This document shows positions 1 through 8,041 of a stretch of 29,671 nt of DNA, piece by piece. Source of the stretch: Lachnospira sp. UBA4346. Its GTDB lineage: Bacteria > Bacillota > Clostridia > Lachnospirales > Lachnospiraceae. The DNA is taken from assembly GCA_002394205.1 (NCBI GenBank), contig DGTC01000034.1, positions 1-29,671 of the forward strand, in the 5' to 3' direction. The notes beneath the pieces were generated by a model. The model was not told where the DNA came from, ran no database searches, and saw nothing but the letters and a program-made list of their open reading frames with translations. Numbering within the stretch: the first letter of the stretch is position 1; the number at the start of each line of letters is the position of its first letter. A program made the position numbers and the translations under genes.

Positions 1-443
1 GCCATTGCCATTGCAAGATATGTTTTACCTGTTCCGGCAGGTCCTAATCCAAATACAATCATCTCTTTTCGAATCAAATCAATATAATGTTTCTGACCAA
101 TTGTCTTTGGCTTAATCGGTTTGCCTGCTATCGTCCGGCATATCATATCCGAATCAATTTCAATTAATTCCTGTTCTTTTTCTTCAAACACCAATGACAG
201 CGCATAATCTACATTCTGTTCTGTAATATCATTGCCTCTCTGTGCAAGTTCTAATAAGCTCTGTAATACACGCGCCGCACGATTCGCAGCCACTTCTCCG
301 CCGATAATCTTAATCTGCGAATCTCTATTAATAATCGTTACTTTTAATGTTTTTTCTATCTTTTTAACATATTCATCAAATGGTCCAAATACTGCCGTGC
401 TATATTCTGCAGGCATCTCAATTGTTGTATCAATTACACTCAT
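1..443 (-). CDS. phoH: PhoH family ATPase (PhoL/YqfE type), N-terminal part, cut by the window edge
   Basis: The first 147 codons are present and the rest lies beyond position 1. The N-terminal part has a KH-like nucleic-acid binding region (about residues 20-95). The Walker A loop, with the core GPAGTGKT, starts near residue 134, and the sequence runs off just after it. PhoH-like proteins are cytoplasmic ATPases, often fused or linked to RNA-processing functions; in Firmicutes the gene sits just upstream of ybeY, dgkA and era. The ATG at 441-443 overlaps the TGA stop of yqfD (shared ATGA), so the two are translationally coupled. The order yqfC-yqfD-phoH matches Bacillus subtilis. The family call is firm; the substrate of PhoH is not known. 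Confidence 0.95.
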   Translation of the reverse strand, partial: MSVIDTTIEMPAEYSTAVFGPFDEYVKKIEKTLKVTIINRDSQIKIIGGEVAANRAARVLQSLLELAQRGNDITEQNVDYALSLVFEEKEQELIEIDSDMICRTIAGKPIKPKTIGQKHYIDLIRKEMIVFGLGPAGTGKTYLAMAM

Positions 444-1684
444 GAATGTTCACTCTCTCCGTCTCTTTTTCCTGTAAGTGCTTCGTCTGGCATATCATAT
501 TCTTCAATCGGAGCATATTGTACCCCCGGCATCAGAATATGCATCGTTCCCTTCATCCGATAGCACGATACATCTTCTTCTATTCTAACATTGTTTTCTA
601 AAATTTGCACTCCATTTTCATACAAATCCCCCAAATCCTGTTGAAACTGCCGCTGCAATATTGATGCAGCTTCCTCTTGGGTATACTCTTCTTCCGTATA
701 ATCATAATATTTTGTTATTTTTTTACCAATCTGAATCGGCAGTCGAAATAATCTTATCCATTTGGGTTGCTCCCACAATACATATTCCTCTCTTTTTCCT
801 TTGTATGAAAATGGCAACCGTAATTCTACCATTTTTGTTCCTGATTGAATAATGAAGCTGTGTATATTCTGTTTGAAATAGCCCTTCTTTTGATAATAGT
901 GCGGCAATTGTTTCTCATATTCCATTGTTGTGTCTAATACAACATCTGCATCTGCCCGCACCAACTGCTCTCCTACCTCTTCTCCCGCATCATTATGAAA
1001 TGTGACAACTCCCGATACAAGCACCTGTCCCTGCTCAACTGTATCTCCAACCTGTACCTGTGGGGTTCCATTTCTTGTAACCATAGATGATACAACTCCA
1101 TCATGAACCGCTACAAGATTTCCCTGTTCCTCTTTCTGCTGCGTATGATCTGATTCATTTTCCTTTAAATGTACAATCAGACGTGTACCGCGTATTTCAA
1201 CCGATACCCAGATAATATGGCTATATGCATTACGCAAGTCGCTTTCTATTTCATCACAGTGGATATTTCGCACCGGAATCCCTGTCGTAATATGCTCCGA
1301 TGCGAGATATTTTCTCAAACTCTCTGCCGTATACTGTGTATTTCCCTCAATTGAAATATCCCATATATATAATCCGCACACATATACTATTATAAATGAA
1401 ATCAAACATCCAACTACAAAAGATATTCGGGCACGATAGCGAAAGAATAAAAAACGAACGCCAACTTTCCGAATAATCCGAACCCGCATATGTGTTTTAT
1501 GACAAATATCCTTCAAACGAAAAAAATCCGTCCTTGTAATACACGCAACAAATCCATCTTCTTTCCAATGGATATCCCAAAACAGGATGTCCCGATGTCG
1601 GCACATATTCAAAAATCGCTCTTTTGATTCTCCACAAACCTCCGTTATTACATAAGTCATTCCTGCTCTATTTCTGTTTTGCAT
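440..1684 (-). CDS. yqfD: Sporulation protein YqfD
   Basis: This is a membrane protein of the YqfD family. In B. subtilis it is made in the mother cell under SigmaE and is linked to sporulation, with no known biochemical activity. It has a soluble N-terminal region, one strong hydrophobic segment at about residues 86-108, and a long extracytoplasmic C-terminal part that includes a VEQGQVLVSG stretch typical of the family. I chose the ATG at 1684, preceded by a GGAAGG/AAGGTGG ribosome site. A GTG four codons upstream at 1696 is also possible. The stop overlaps the phoH start by 4 nt. yqfC lies 30 nt upstream, so yqfC-yqfD-phoH form one operon. Confidence 0.93.
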   Translation of the reverse strand: MQNRNRAGMTYVITEVCGESKERFLNMCRHRDILFWDIHWKEDGFVACITRTDFFRLKDICHKTHMRVRIIRKVGVRFLFFRYRARISFVVGCLISFIIVYVCGLYIWDISIEGNTQYTAESLRKYLASEHITTGIPVRNIHCDEIESDLRNAYSHIIWVSVEIRGTRLIVHLKENESDHTQQKEEQGNLVAVHDGVVSSMVTRNGTPQVQVGDTVEQGQVLVSGVVTFHNDAGEEVGEQLVRADADVVLDTTMEYEKQLPHYYQKKGYFKQNIHSFIIQSGTKMVELRLPFSYKGKREEYVLWEQPKWIRLFRLPIQIGKKITKYYDYTEEEYTQEEAASILQRQFQQDLGDLYENGVQILENNVRIEEDVSCYRMKGTMHILMPGVQYAPIEEYDMPDEALTGKRDGESEHS

Positions 1685-1714
1685 GCCACCTTCCACCTAT
1701 CCTCACCATACTGA

Positions 1715-1975
1715 TTATGACCATGCGACCTGCTCAATACAGCCTTTTACCGCAATTTCATCTGAATCAAAAAATTCAATATCCAAATTTTTGCCCTGAA
1801 TGATCACCATCCCACCCTGAACTCGTATTTTCAACAAGTCCTTATCATATTTTACAATCGACTGATAATTCTCTATATACATCTCACAAGAGCCCACAAC
1901 TGTAATAATCGGAAGATTATATACGGAATCCTTAGACAGTGCTAACGTATCTGAAATTTTTGTTCGCATTCTCAT
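1715..1975 (-). CDS. yqfC: Sporulation protein YqfC (YabP family)
   Basis: This is an 86-residue, beta-rich protein of the YabP/YqfC family. It is recognised by the start-proximal pattern KDSVYNLPIITVVG and by being immediately upstream of yqfD. In B. subtilis the pair is in the SigmaE regulon, and mutants in homologues affect spore formation; the molecular role is unknown. Two start codons are possible, ATG at 1975 and ATG at 1969; neither has a strong ribosome site. A SigmaE-like promoter lies about 25-50 nt upstream, so expression is probably confined to the mother cell. phoH downstream could also be read from this promoter. Confidence 0.9.
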   Translation of the reverse strand: MRMRTKISDTLALSKDSVYNLPIITVVGSCEMYIENYQSIVKYDKDLLKIRVQGGMVIIQGKNLDIEFFDSDEIAVKGCIEQVAWS

Positions 1976-2000
1976 TCTACTTTTTATTGTACTTATATAA

Positions 2001-2027
2001 ATAGTATGTTTATCTATATCTGTTTAT
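2001..2027 (-). promoter_or_regulatory. SigmaE-like promoter of yqfC-yqfD-phoH
   Basis: Read on the minus strand, CATACTAT (2001-2008) differs at one position from the SigmaE -10 consensus CATACANT. An ATA at 2025-2027 lies 17 nt upstream of the ATACTAT core, which is the spacing of the SigmaE -35 core. Transcription would begin near 1994, about 19 nt before the yqfC start. No SigmaA promoter of similar quality is seen between the rpsU terminator and yqfC. The motif is seen; the sigma assignment is inferred from the motif plus the known regulon membership of yqfCD. Confidence 0.55.
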
Positions 2028-2100
2028 ACATTTAACTTATTCAAATCAACACTTCTAAATTATGTTTTGTTATCCCTTTTAACCTTCGAATCTTATAAAA

Positions 2101-2136
2101 AGAAAAAGCCGGTATAGGAATCATCCTATACCGGCT
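2101..2136 (-). terminator. Rho-independent terminator of rpsU
   Basis: A perfect 12-bp inverted repeat (2107-2118 paired with 2125-2136, arm AGCCGGTATAGG, 6-nt loop) is followed on the minus strand by a T-rich run (TTTTTCTTTTTAT). It lies 46 nt past the rpsU stop and separates rpsU from the yqfC operon. Confidence 0.93.
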
Positions 2137-2181
2137 GATGAACAATAGAAACATCAATGCTCTCTTGTTTAGTTCTAATAA

Positions 2182-2358
2182 TTAGTTAAACTTACGTTTT
2201 CTAGCTGCTTCAGACTTCTTCTTACGTCTAACGCTAGGCTTTTCGTAATGTTCTCTTTTACGAATTTCCTGCTGAATGCCTGCCTTAGCACAGTTTCTCT
2301 TGAATCTGCGTAATGCACTATCTAAAGACTCGTTTTCTTTAACGATTACATTTGACAT
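2182..2358 (-). CDS. rpsU: 30S ribosomal protein S21
   Basis: This is a 58-residue, very basic protein with the typical S21 start MSNVIVKENESLDSALRRFK and an Arg/Lys-rich tail (RRKKKSEAARKRKFN). S21 binds the platform of the small subunit and helps start translation. The start is the ATG at 2356-2358, preceded by AGGGAAGAG; the frame is open further upstream but carries no S21 sequence. The gene has its own promoter and terminator and so appears monocistronic. In B. subtilis rpsU also lies just upstream of the yqf cluster, so the position is conserved. Confidence 0.97.
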   Translation of the reverse strand: MSNVIVKENESLDSALRRFKRNCAKAGIQQEIRKREHYEKPSVRRKKKSEAARKRKFN

Positions 2359-2437
2359 CTCTTCCCTGACCACCCTTCTGTTGCAAATTGTGCTGAACAA
2401 TACATTTATTAGGGTATTTATTAATTGCACAAATAGT

Positions 2438-2465
2438 ATTATATCATATAATATAATTTCGTCAA
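2438..2465 (-). promoter_or_regulatory. SigmaA promoter of rpsU
   Basis: On the minus strand the -35 box TTGACG (2460-2465), a 16-nt spacer and the -10 box TATAAT (2438-2443) lie about 80 nt before the rpsU start. The leader is AT-rich, and I see no riboswitch-like fold in it. Confidence 0.75.
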
Positions 2466-2545
2466 CCTTTTCAACACATTTTTTTGCAAATTTTCCTTAT
2501 AATACATATTGCATTTCTGCAACGATTATTCCTTTGTTTCATTCC

Positions 2546-5188
2546 TTACGCAAGCTGTGATTCCAAGACTTCTTTTGCCTTTGTCAACATCTCATCAATA
2601 CCTGCCGGATTCTTACCGCCAGCCTGAGCCATATTTGGACGACCACCGCCGCCGCCGCCAACACAAGAAGCGACTGCCTTGATTAAGTTACCTGCATGAG
2701 CACCCTTCTTAATCACATCATCTGTTGCCATTGCAATCATATTAACCTTATCTGAACCCTGTGCACTTGCAATCAATACAACACCAGAACCAATCTGTGT
2801 CTTTAACTGATCTCCTAAGTTACGTAATTCATTCATATCAACATTATCAACCTTTGTTGCAAGGAAGGATACGCCCTTTACTTTTGTAACAGCTTCTGTT
2901 GCATCACCCAATGCATTATTTGCAAGTTCAGCCTTGAGCTTCTCATTCTCGCTTGAAAGTGCCTTAATTTCATCATTCATAGAATGAAGTTTCTTAATAA
3001 GCTGTGCAGGTTCTGCCTTTGCTACCTTTGCAGCTTCCTTTAATGTGCTTTCAAGTTCAGCATAATACTTCATAACGCCGTTTCCTGTTAATGCCTCAAT
3101 ACGTCTAACGCCTGCTGCAACACCTGCTTCTGAAATAATTTTGAACAAACGGATATTACCTGTATTGGCAACATGTGTACCACCACAGAATTCCACTGAG
3201 AAATCACCCATAGATACAACTCGTACCTTATCACCATACTTCTCACCGAATAATGCCATCGCACCAGTCTTTCTTGCTTCTTCAATACTCATAACCTGTG
3301 TGACAACCGGAAGTGCCTGTGCAATCTTTTCATTTACAAGGGCTTCTACCTTCTCAAGCTCTTCTGCTGTCATGCTCTGGAAATGTGTAAAGTCAAAACG
3401 TAATCTGTCAGGATTTACAAAGGAACCGGACTGTTCTACATGGCTGCCAAGTACTTCTCTTAAAGCCTTCTGTAAAAGATGTGTTGCACTATGATTCTTG
3501 CATGTATCTGCTCTCTTGGCAGCATCTACGGACAATGTAACAACATCTCCAACTTTAATCATACCCTTTGTCATAACACCAACGTGACCAATCTTACCAC
3601 CTTTTAAGTTGATTGTTGTCTCAACTTCAAATGTGCCTTCTGCTGTTGTAATTGTACCGCAGTCACCTTCCTGACCACCCATTGTTGCATAAAAGGCTGT
3701 CTCATCAACAATGATTGTACCCTTATCACCTTCTGAAAGTGCTTCAACAACATCTGTTTCAGTTGTCAAAACAGTAACCTTTGATTCGTTTGAAAGTTTA
3801 TCATATCCAACAAATGCACTTGTAATTTCCGGTGCAATTTCATCATATACCGTCGCATCTGCGCCCATATAATTTGTTGTCTTTCTTGCTTCTCTAGCCT
3901 TCTTACGCTGTTCATCCATTGCCTGTGTAAATCCTGCTTCATCCACAGTAATGTTCTTTTCTTCTAAGATTTCCTTTGTTAAATCAAGTGGGAAACCATA
4001 TGTGTCATATAGCTTGAATGCATCTGCGCCTGAAAGTTCTTTCTTACCTTCTGCTGATAATGCATCTTCCATCTCTGCAAGAATACTAAGTCCCTGATCA
4101 ATTGTCTTATTGAACTTTTCTTCTTCTTCTGAAAGAACCTTAATAATAAAGTCTTTCTTCTCTTCCAATTCCGGATATCCGTCTTTAGAACCTTCAATGA
4201 CTGTCTCGCACAACTTAGACAGGAACTTACCTTCAATACCAAGTAATCTGCCATGTCTTGCTGCTCTTCTTAACAATCTTCTTAATACATATCCTCTGCC
4301 TTCGTTGGATGGCATAATACCATCACTAACCATAAATGTTACAGAACGAATGTGGTCTGTAATAACACGAATTGAAACGTCTGTCTTATCATCCTTTGCA
4401 TATTCAACATGTGCCATTTCGCATACTTTGTTACGCAATGCCTGTAATGTATCTACGTCAAAAATAGAATCTACATCCTGAACAACAACGGCAAGACGTT
4501 CCAGCCCCATACCTGTATCAATATTCTTCTGAATCAGATCTGAGTAGTTACCCTTTCCATCATTATTGAACTGAGAAAATACGTTGTTCCATACTTCCAT
4601 ATAGCGGTCGCAATCACAACCAACTGTACAGCTAGGCTTACCACAACCATACTTTTCACCACGGTCATAATAGATTTCTGAACATGGACCACATGGACCT
4701 GCACCATGTTCCCAGAAATTATCTTCCTTACCAAAACGGAAAATTCTCTCCGGTGCAATGCCAATCTCTTTATTCCAGATGTCAAATGCTTCATCATCAT
4801 CTTCATAAATAGATGGATATAAACGATCCGGATCAAGTCCTACGACTTCTGTTAAGAACTCCCATGACCAGTGAATTGCTTCTGTCTTAAAATAATCTCC
4901 AAATGAGAAGTTACCGAGCATTTCAAAGAATGTACCGTGTCTTGCTGTCTTACCAACATTTTCAATATCACCTGTACGAATACACTTCTGACATGTTGTT
5001 ACTCTTCTTTTTGGCGGAATTTCCTGTCCCGTAAAATATGGCTTTAATGGAGCCATACCTGAATTAATAATTAACAAACTGTTATCATTATGTGGAACGA
5101 GCGAAAAACTCTTCATTTTAAGATGGTCTTTGCTTTCAAAAAAGTCAAGAAACATTTTTCTTAACTCATTAACGCCTCTGTACTGCAC
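2546..5188 (-). CDS. alaS: Alanine-tRNA ligase
   Basis: AlaS charges tRNA-Ala with alanine and hydrolyses mischarged Ser/Gly-tRNA. At 880 aa it is full length. The class II catalytic core fills about residues 1-240, with motif 2 around RHGTFFEMLGNFSFGDYF (83-100). A Cys-rich loop (C182, C187, C191, C193) is, from memory, typical of clostridial AlaS. The editing domain carries the zinc ligands H566 and H570 (NHSATH) and C668 and H672 (CGGTH). The C-terminal DHHA1 part ends with a glycine run and RPNMAQAGG. The start is a GTG at 5188, 8 nt after a perfect AGGAGG. A small membrane-protein gene lies 25 nt upstream and is probably in the same transcript. There is no T-box leader. Confidence 0.98.
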   Translation of the reverse strand: MQYRGVNELRKMFLDFFESKDHLKMKSFSLVPHNDNSLLIINSGMAPLKPYFTGQEIPPKRRVTTCQKCIRTGDIENVGKTARHGTFFEMLGNFSFGDYFKTEAIHWSWEFLTEVVGLDPDRLYPSIYEDDDEAFDIWNKEIGIAPERIFRFGKEDNFWEHGAGPCGPCSEIYYDRGEKYGCGKPSCTVGCDCDRYMEVWNNVFSQFNNDGKGNYSDLIQKNIDTGMGLERLAVVVQDVDSIFDVDTLQALRNKVCEMAHVEYAKDDKTDVSIRVITDHIRSVTFMVSDGIMPSNEGRGYVLRRLLRRAARHGRLLGIEGKFLSKLCETVIEGSKDGYPELEEKKDFIIKVLSEEEEKFNKTIDQGLSILAEMEDALSAEGKKELSGADAFKLYDTYGFPLDLTKEILEEKNITVDEAGFTQAMDEQRKKAREARKTTNYMGADATVYDEIAPEITSAFVGYDKLSNESKVTVLTTETDVVEALSEGDKGTIIVDETAFYATMGGQEGDCGTITTAEGTFEVETTINLKGGKIGHVGVMTKGMIKVGDVVTLSVDAAKRADTCKNHSATHLLQKALREVLGSHVEQSGSFVNPDRLRFDFTHFQSMTAEELEKVEALVNEKIAQALPVVTQVMSIEEARKTGAMALFGEKYGDKVRVVSMGDFSVEFCGGTHVANTGNIRLFKIISEAGVAAGVRRIEALTGNGVMKYYAELESTLKEAAKVAKAEPAQLIKKLHSMNDEIKALSSENEKLKAELANNALGDATEAVTKVKGVSFLATKVDNVDMNELRNLGDQLKTQIGSGVVLIASAQGSDKVNMIAMATDDVIKKGAHAGNLIKAVASCVGGGGGGRPNMAQAGGKNPAGIDEMLTKAKEVLESQLA

Positions 5189-5213
5189 TTTTCTTTCCTC
5201 CTAGTTGCATGCT

Positions 5214-5381
5214 TTATTCTGTAATATTTGATGATGCTTCTTTTGCTGCCTTCTTCGCATCTGATTTCTTGCGAAGTGCGCCCCCAACGAATACGCTACA
5301 CACGAGTAACAATATCATAATAATAAACTTCGCTGCCTCGTATAAGATTTCTCCTGCTAACATACCGATTAAACCGATCAT
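5214..5381 (-). CDS. Small membrane protein, 55 aa, function unknown
   Basis: I do not recognise this gene. Residues 1-35 form a hydrophobic stretch (ILYEAAKFIIMILLLVCSVF at 12-31) ending in GGALRKK, then a charged, alanine-rich tail (DAKKAAKEASSNITE). This suggests one membrane helix with a cytoplasmic basic/helical tail. The ATG at 5379-5381 follows GGAGG by 7 nt, and a good SigmaA promoter lies 40-70 nt upstream. It ends 25 nt before alaS, so alaS is probably transcribed from the same promoter. The strong ribosome site, the membrane topology and the operon position argue for a real gene rather than chance. Confidence 0.72.
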   Translation of the reverse strand: MIGLIGMLAGEILYEAAKFIIMILLLVCSVFVGGALRKKSDAKKAAKEASSNITE

Positions 5382-5420
5382 AAACAATCCTCCATTTCCG
5401 TATTCTGTATTGAATACAAT

Positions 5421-5449
5421 ATTTTATCATATTATAACACTGAATTCAA
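5421..5449 (-). promoter_or_regulatory. SigmaA promoter for the 55-aa gene and alaS
   Basis: On the minus strand: TTGAAT (5444-5449), a 17-nt spacer, then TAAAAT (5421-5426). It lies in the 107-nt gap after the MutS-family gene. A 6-bp hairpin (GTATTC/GAATAC, about 5400-5417) sits in the short leader; it has no U-run, so it is not a terminator. Confidence 0.6.
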
Positions 5450-5488
5450 CTACACCGTTATATTTTTGCATCGTGTCTTTCCTTTATA

Positions 5489-7177
5489 TTACAACTTCCA
5501 GACACCATTTTCAACAAAATATCCAGCTTGTTTTTCAGCTGCTGTAACAATTTTTTCATCATAACCAATCATTTTTAATAATTTAATAGCATTTCTTGTG
5601 GTAGCCGGACCATGATACAGACGATAATTAAATGTCACATTATCTTTCGTAACTTCCTCCTGAAAATGATAATTCTCATAATACTGTACCAACATCGTTG
5701 TCAGTTCAACATCATGGGTTGCTGCAAAACATAACACATTCTGATATTGAAGATATTTCAAAATTTCAGAAGAAGCTGCAATTCGTTCTACTGTATTGGT
5801 TCCACGAAGCACTTCATCTACGAAGCACAAAACTGGTCTGCCTACTTCTCCTGCTGCTTCAAGAATTCTTTTCAATGACTGAATCTCTACCATATAATAA
5901 CTGTTGCTGTTACTCAAATCATCCACCAGTGACATGGATGAATAAATTCTATATCGCGGTGCAATATATTTTCTTGACACACTCGTATCAATTGCCTGCG
6001 ATAATAACGCGTTAATTGCTATTGTACGTAAAAATGTGGATTTACCTGATGCATTTGAACCTGTCAGTAAAATATTTTTCTTTGTCGTGATACTATTCGT
6101 AACCGGTTCAGCTATCAACGGATGATATACATCCTGCACCACAAGCCCCTGCTGGTTATCCGATACGAACTCCGGTTCACTCCAAAATGGAAGCATCTCA
6201 CGGAATGAAGCAATACAAATTGTTGCTTCTATCTTTCCTAAGATGTTCATCAGTTCATATGCTTCCTGTTCTCTTTCCGAAAGTTTATCAACCATTCGGT
6301 TAAACTGAATCAAATCCACATGTGTAATCATTCGCAAATAATCCATCAACGCTTCAATCAAAGAACCATTTACATTTCCCGACTCTAAAAGCCATGCTGA
6401 CCGTGTGATATTGCTAAACATTTCACAAAGTGTATCTAACTTTGCATTATATTCCTGTAATTCATCATAATGCTCTTTTGCAATTTTTTGTGCAGTATGA
6501 ATCATTCTTACCACTTGTGTAATACAAATAAAATAAGATTCCACCTGTGCTTTCATTTTATAATAAGAAAGAATGGAAAACACAATCAGAACAATCAATG
6601 CTGCGACACCGATACCCGGATTCACAAAACAGGCTGCAACAGACGTTGCCAAACCTGCAAGAATTGCAAAATGCACCACATTGCCTGTACTCTTTTTTTC
6701 AACCAATAATGCAACATAGTCACTGAGTGAAATATATTTTGCAAATCCCAACCCTGCAAAATGCTTCTGAATTGCAATTCGTTTCTTCTCCTGTGTTGTG
6801 AAGAATTCTGCCAAACGATGTAGTTCCTGCTGTTCTGTACGATCGCGTTCCGGCATGCGAAGCATGCGATACAGATACTCCTGACCTGCTGAAGAATTTG
6901 CTGTATTCATCACACGAAAGACCTCATCCATATTCAAATCTTTCCATGTAATATCATCAATATATTCCTTACCATCCTCTAAACTATCGCGAAACAAATG
7001 ACTGATTATCTCTAACTCCTGCTGCGTAATCTCACGTCTGGATGGCTTTCCCCACGTATCAGATAGTCTCCGAAGCAACTTCATCTTCTTTTTGCGTGAT
7101 GAATCTACAGAAACATAAATCATAATTATAATCAAAATGAGTATAATGAAAAGTCCTTTCATGTTCATCAGGTTCAT
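5489..7177 (-). CDS. Membrane-anchored MutS-family ATPase
   Basis: This 562-aa protein has the MutS ATPase domain at its C-terminus: Walker A GSNASGKST (373-381), Walker B LCFVDE (450-455) followed by the signature RGTNTVER, and the switch histidine H488 in AATHD. It lacks the mismatch-recognition and connector domains of MutS. It has a hydrophobic N-terminal segment (residues 8-24) and one or two more at about 168-206, so the ATPase is tethered to the membrane. Proteins like this are common in Clostridia and are annotated as MutS-related with no tested role. The ATG at 7177 follows GGGGAG by 6 nt. deoD ends 21 nt upstream, so the two are likely cotranscribed. A role in ordinary mismatch repair is unlikely. 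Confidence 0.88.
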   Translation of the reverse strand: MNLMNMKGLFIILILIIIMIYVSVDSSRKKKMKLLRRLSDTWGKPSRREITQQELEIISHLFRDSLEDGKEYIDDITWKDLNMDEVFRVMNTANSSAGQEYLYRMLRMPERDRTEQQELHRLAEFFTTQEKKRIAIQKHFAGLGFAKYISLSDYVALLVEKKSTGNVVHFAILAGLATSVAACFVNPGIGVAALIVLIVFSILSYYKMKAQVESYFICITQVVRMIHTAQKIAKEHYDELQEYNAKLDTLCEMFSNITRSAWLLESGNVNGSLIEALMDYLRMITHVDLIQFNRMVDKLSEREQEAYELMNILGKIEATICIASFREMLPFWSEPEFVSDNQQGLVVQDVYHPLIAEPVTNSITTKKNILLTGSNASGKSTFLRTIAINALLSQAIDTSVSRKYIAPRYRIYSSMSLVDDLSNSNSYYMVEIQSLKRILEAAGEVGRPVLCFVDEVLRGTNTVERIAASSEILKYLQYQNVLCFAATHDVELTTMLVQYYENYHFQEEVTKDNVTFNYRLYHGPATTRNAIKLLKMIGYDEKIVTAAEKQAGYFVENGVWKL

Positions 7178-7198
7178 ATCATTCTCCCCTCTGTCCGA

Positions 7199-7906
7199 TT
7201 ATTGTATTGCTGTCTCTAATGCCAATTGAATCATCTCATCAAAGGAATCCTGTCTCTGTTCTGCACTCAGGCTCTCATGTCTGTATAAATGATCACTCAC
7301 CGTAAAGATAGCAAGTGCCTTTTTGCCTGCTCTGGCTGCATTCATATACAATGCCGCCGTCTCCATTTCTACTGCAAGAATATTCATCTTCTTCCATCTG
7401 TCATTGACTGCATTGTCATCGTTATAAAAAATATCCGAAGATAAGACATTTCCAACCTGCACAGATAACTGTCTGCGCTGTGCTACCTGATGTGCCGTGC
7501 TTATCAACGTATAATCTGCCAATGGTGCAAATGTTCCCGGCAACTGATACTGTGCTGCGTAATTCGAATCCGTCGATACACCCATCGCAAGAATCACATC
7601 CATCAAATGAATATCATCTGCCAATGCGCCCGCTGAACCAATTCGGATAATCCGCTCTACATCATACTGGTTGTACAATTCATAACTGTAGATTCCCATA
7701 GATGGCATTCCCATACCGCTTCCCATAACAGACACCTCTTGTCCATTATATTTTCCGGTATAGCCATACATATTTCTCACTTCATTAAACATACGTACAT
7801 CCGTCAGATACTGTTCTGCAATCTTCTTTGCACGCAACGGATCTCCCGGCATCAGTACTGTTTTTGCAATCTGTCCTTTTTCTGCCTGATTATGTGGTGT
7901 TGCCAT
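7199..7906 (-). CDS. deoD: Purine-nucleoside phosphorylase, DeoD type
   Basis: This enzyme splits purine (deoxy)ribonucleosides with phosphate into base and (deoxy)ribose-1-phosphate for salvage. It is 235 aa, close to the usual length. It shows the hexameric DeoD pattern: start MATPHN, phosphate-site GDP and R25 (residues 21-25), R44, RIGSAGAL (88-95) with S91, E180-M181-E182, and D205 in FTVSDH as the general acid. These align one residue later than Escherichia coli DeoD. I chose the ATG at 7906 because GGAGGA precedes it by about 6 nt; an upstream in-frame ATG at 7936 would place that ribosome site inside the gene. It is probably cotranscribed with the MutS-family gene downstream. Confidence 0.96.
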   Translation of the reverse strand: MATPHNQAEKGQIAKTVLMPGDPLRAKKIAEQYLTDVRMFNEVRNMYGYTGKYNGQEVSVMGSGMGMPSMGIYSYELYNQYDVERIIRIGSAGALADDIHLMDVILAMGVSTDSNYAAQYQLPGTFAPLADYTLISTAHQVAQRRQLSVQVGNVLSSDIFYNDDNAVNDRWKKMNILAVEMETAALYMNAARAGKKALAIFTVSDHLYRHESLSAEQRQDSFDEMIQLALETAIQ

Positions 7907-7941
7907 ATGTCTTCCTCCTTCTATGAATACGTTCATATGAA

Positions 7942-7970
7942 ACTGTAACCTGCTATCGTCTTATCTTCAA
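7942..7970 (-). promoter_or_regulatory. Possible SigmaA promoter of deoD
   Basis: On the minus strand: TTGAAG (7965-7970), 17 nt, then TACAGT (7942-7947). The boxes are imperfect (4 of 6 each), but the spacing is right and the site lies between the apt terminator and deoD. A palindrome TTCATATGAA (7932-7941) touches its downstream edge. Confidence 0.35.
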
Positions 7971-7994
7971 ATCTTGAATTTAAATTTTAACAGA

Positions 7995-8023
7995 GACTCT
8001 ATCGGCATGTTACCGATAGAGCC
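7995..8023 (-). terminator. Probable terminator after apt
   Basis: A 9-bp perfect stem (CTCTATCGG at 7997-8005 pairing with 8013-8021), extendable by two pairs to a 3-nt loop, lies about 20 nt past the apt stop. The following minus-strand sequence is T/A-rich (TTAAAATTTAAATT) but not a clean U-run, so termination may be partial and allow readthrough into deoD. Confidence 0.6.
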
Positions 8024-8041
8024 AATGACTCAATTTACAAA

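Noticed and set aside
2492..2530. Small hairpin TTGCA/TGCAA after alaS as a terminator
   Set aside because: The stem is only 5 bp and no U-run follows on the minus strand.
3141..3494. Plus-strand open frame of 117 codons inside alaS
   Set aside because: It is a shadow of the conserved alaS frame, with no ribosome site; the same reasoning applies to the other plus-strand frames across the window.
5189..5488. T-box riboswitch or leader-peptide attenuator for alaS
   Set aside because: No T-box consensus or antiterminator/terminator pair is seen. The small ORF has a membrane segment and a strong ribosome site, and no terminator hairpin lies in the 25 nt before alaS.
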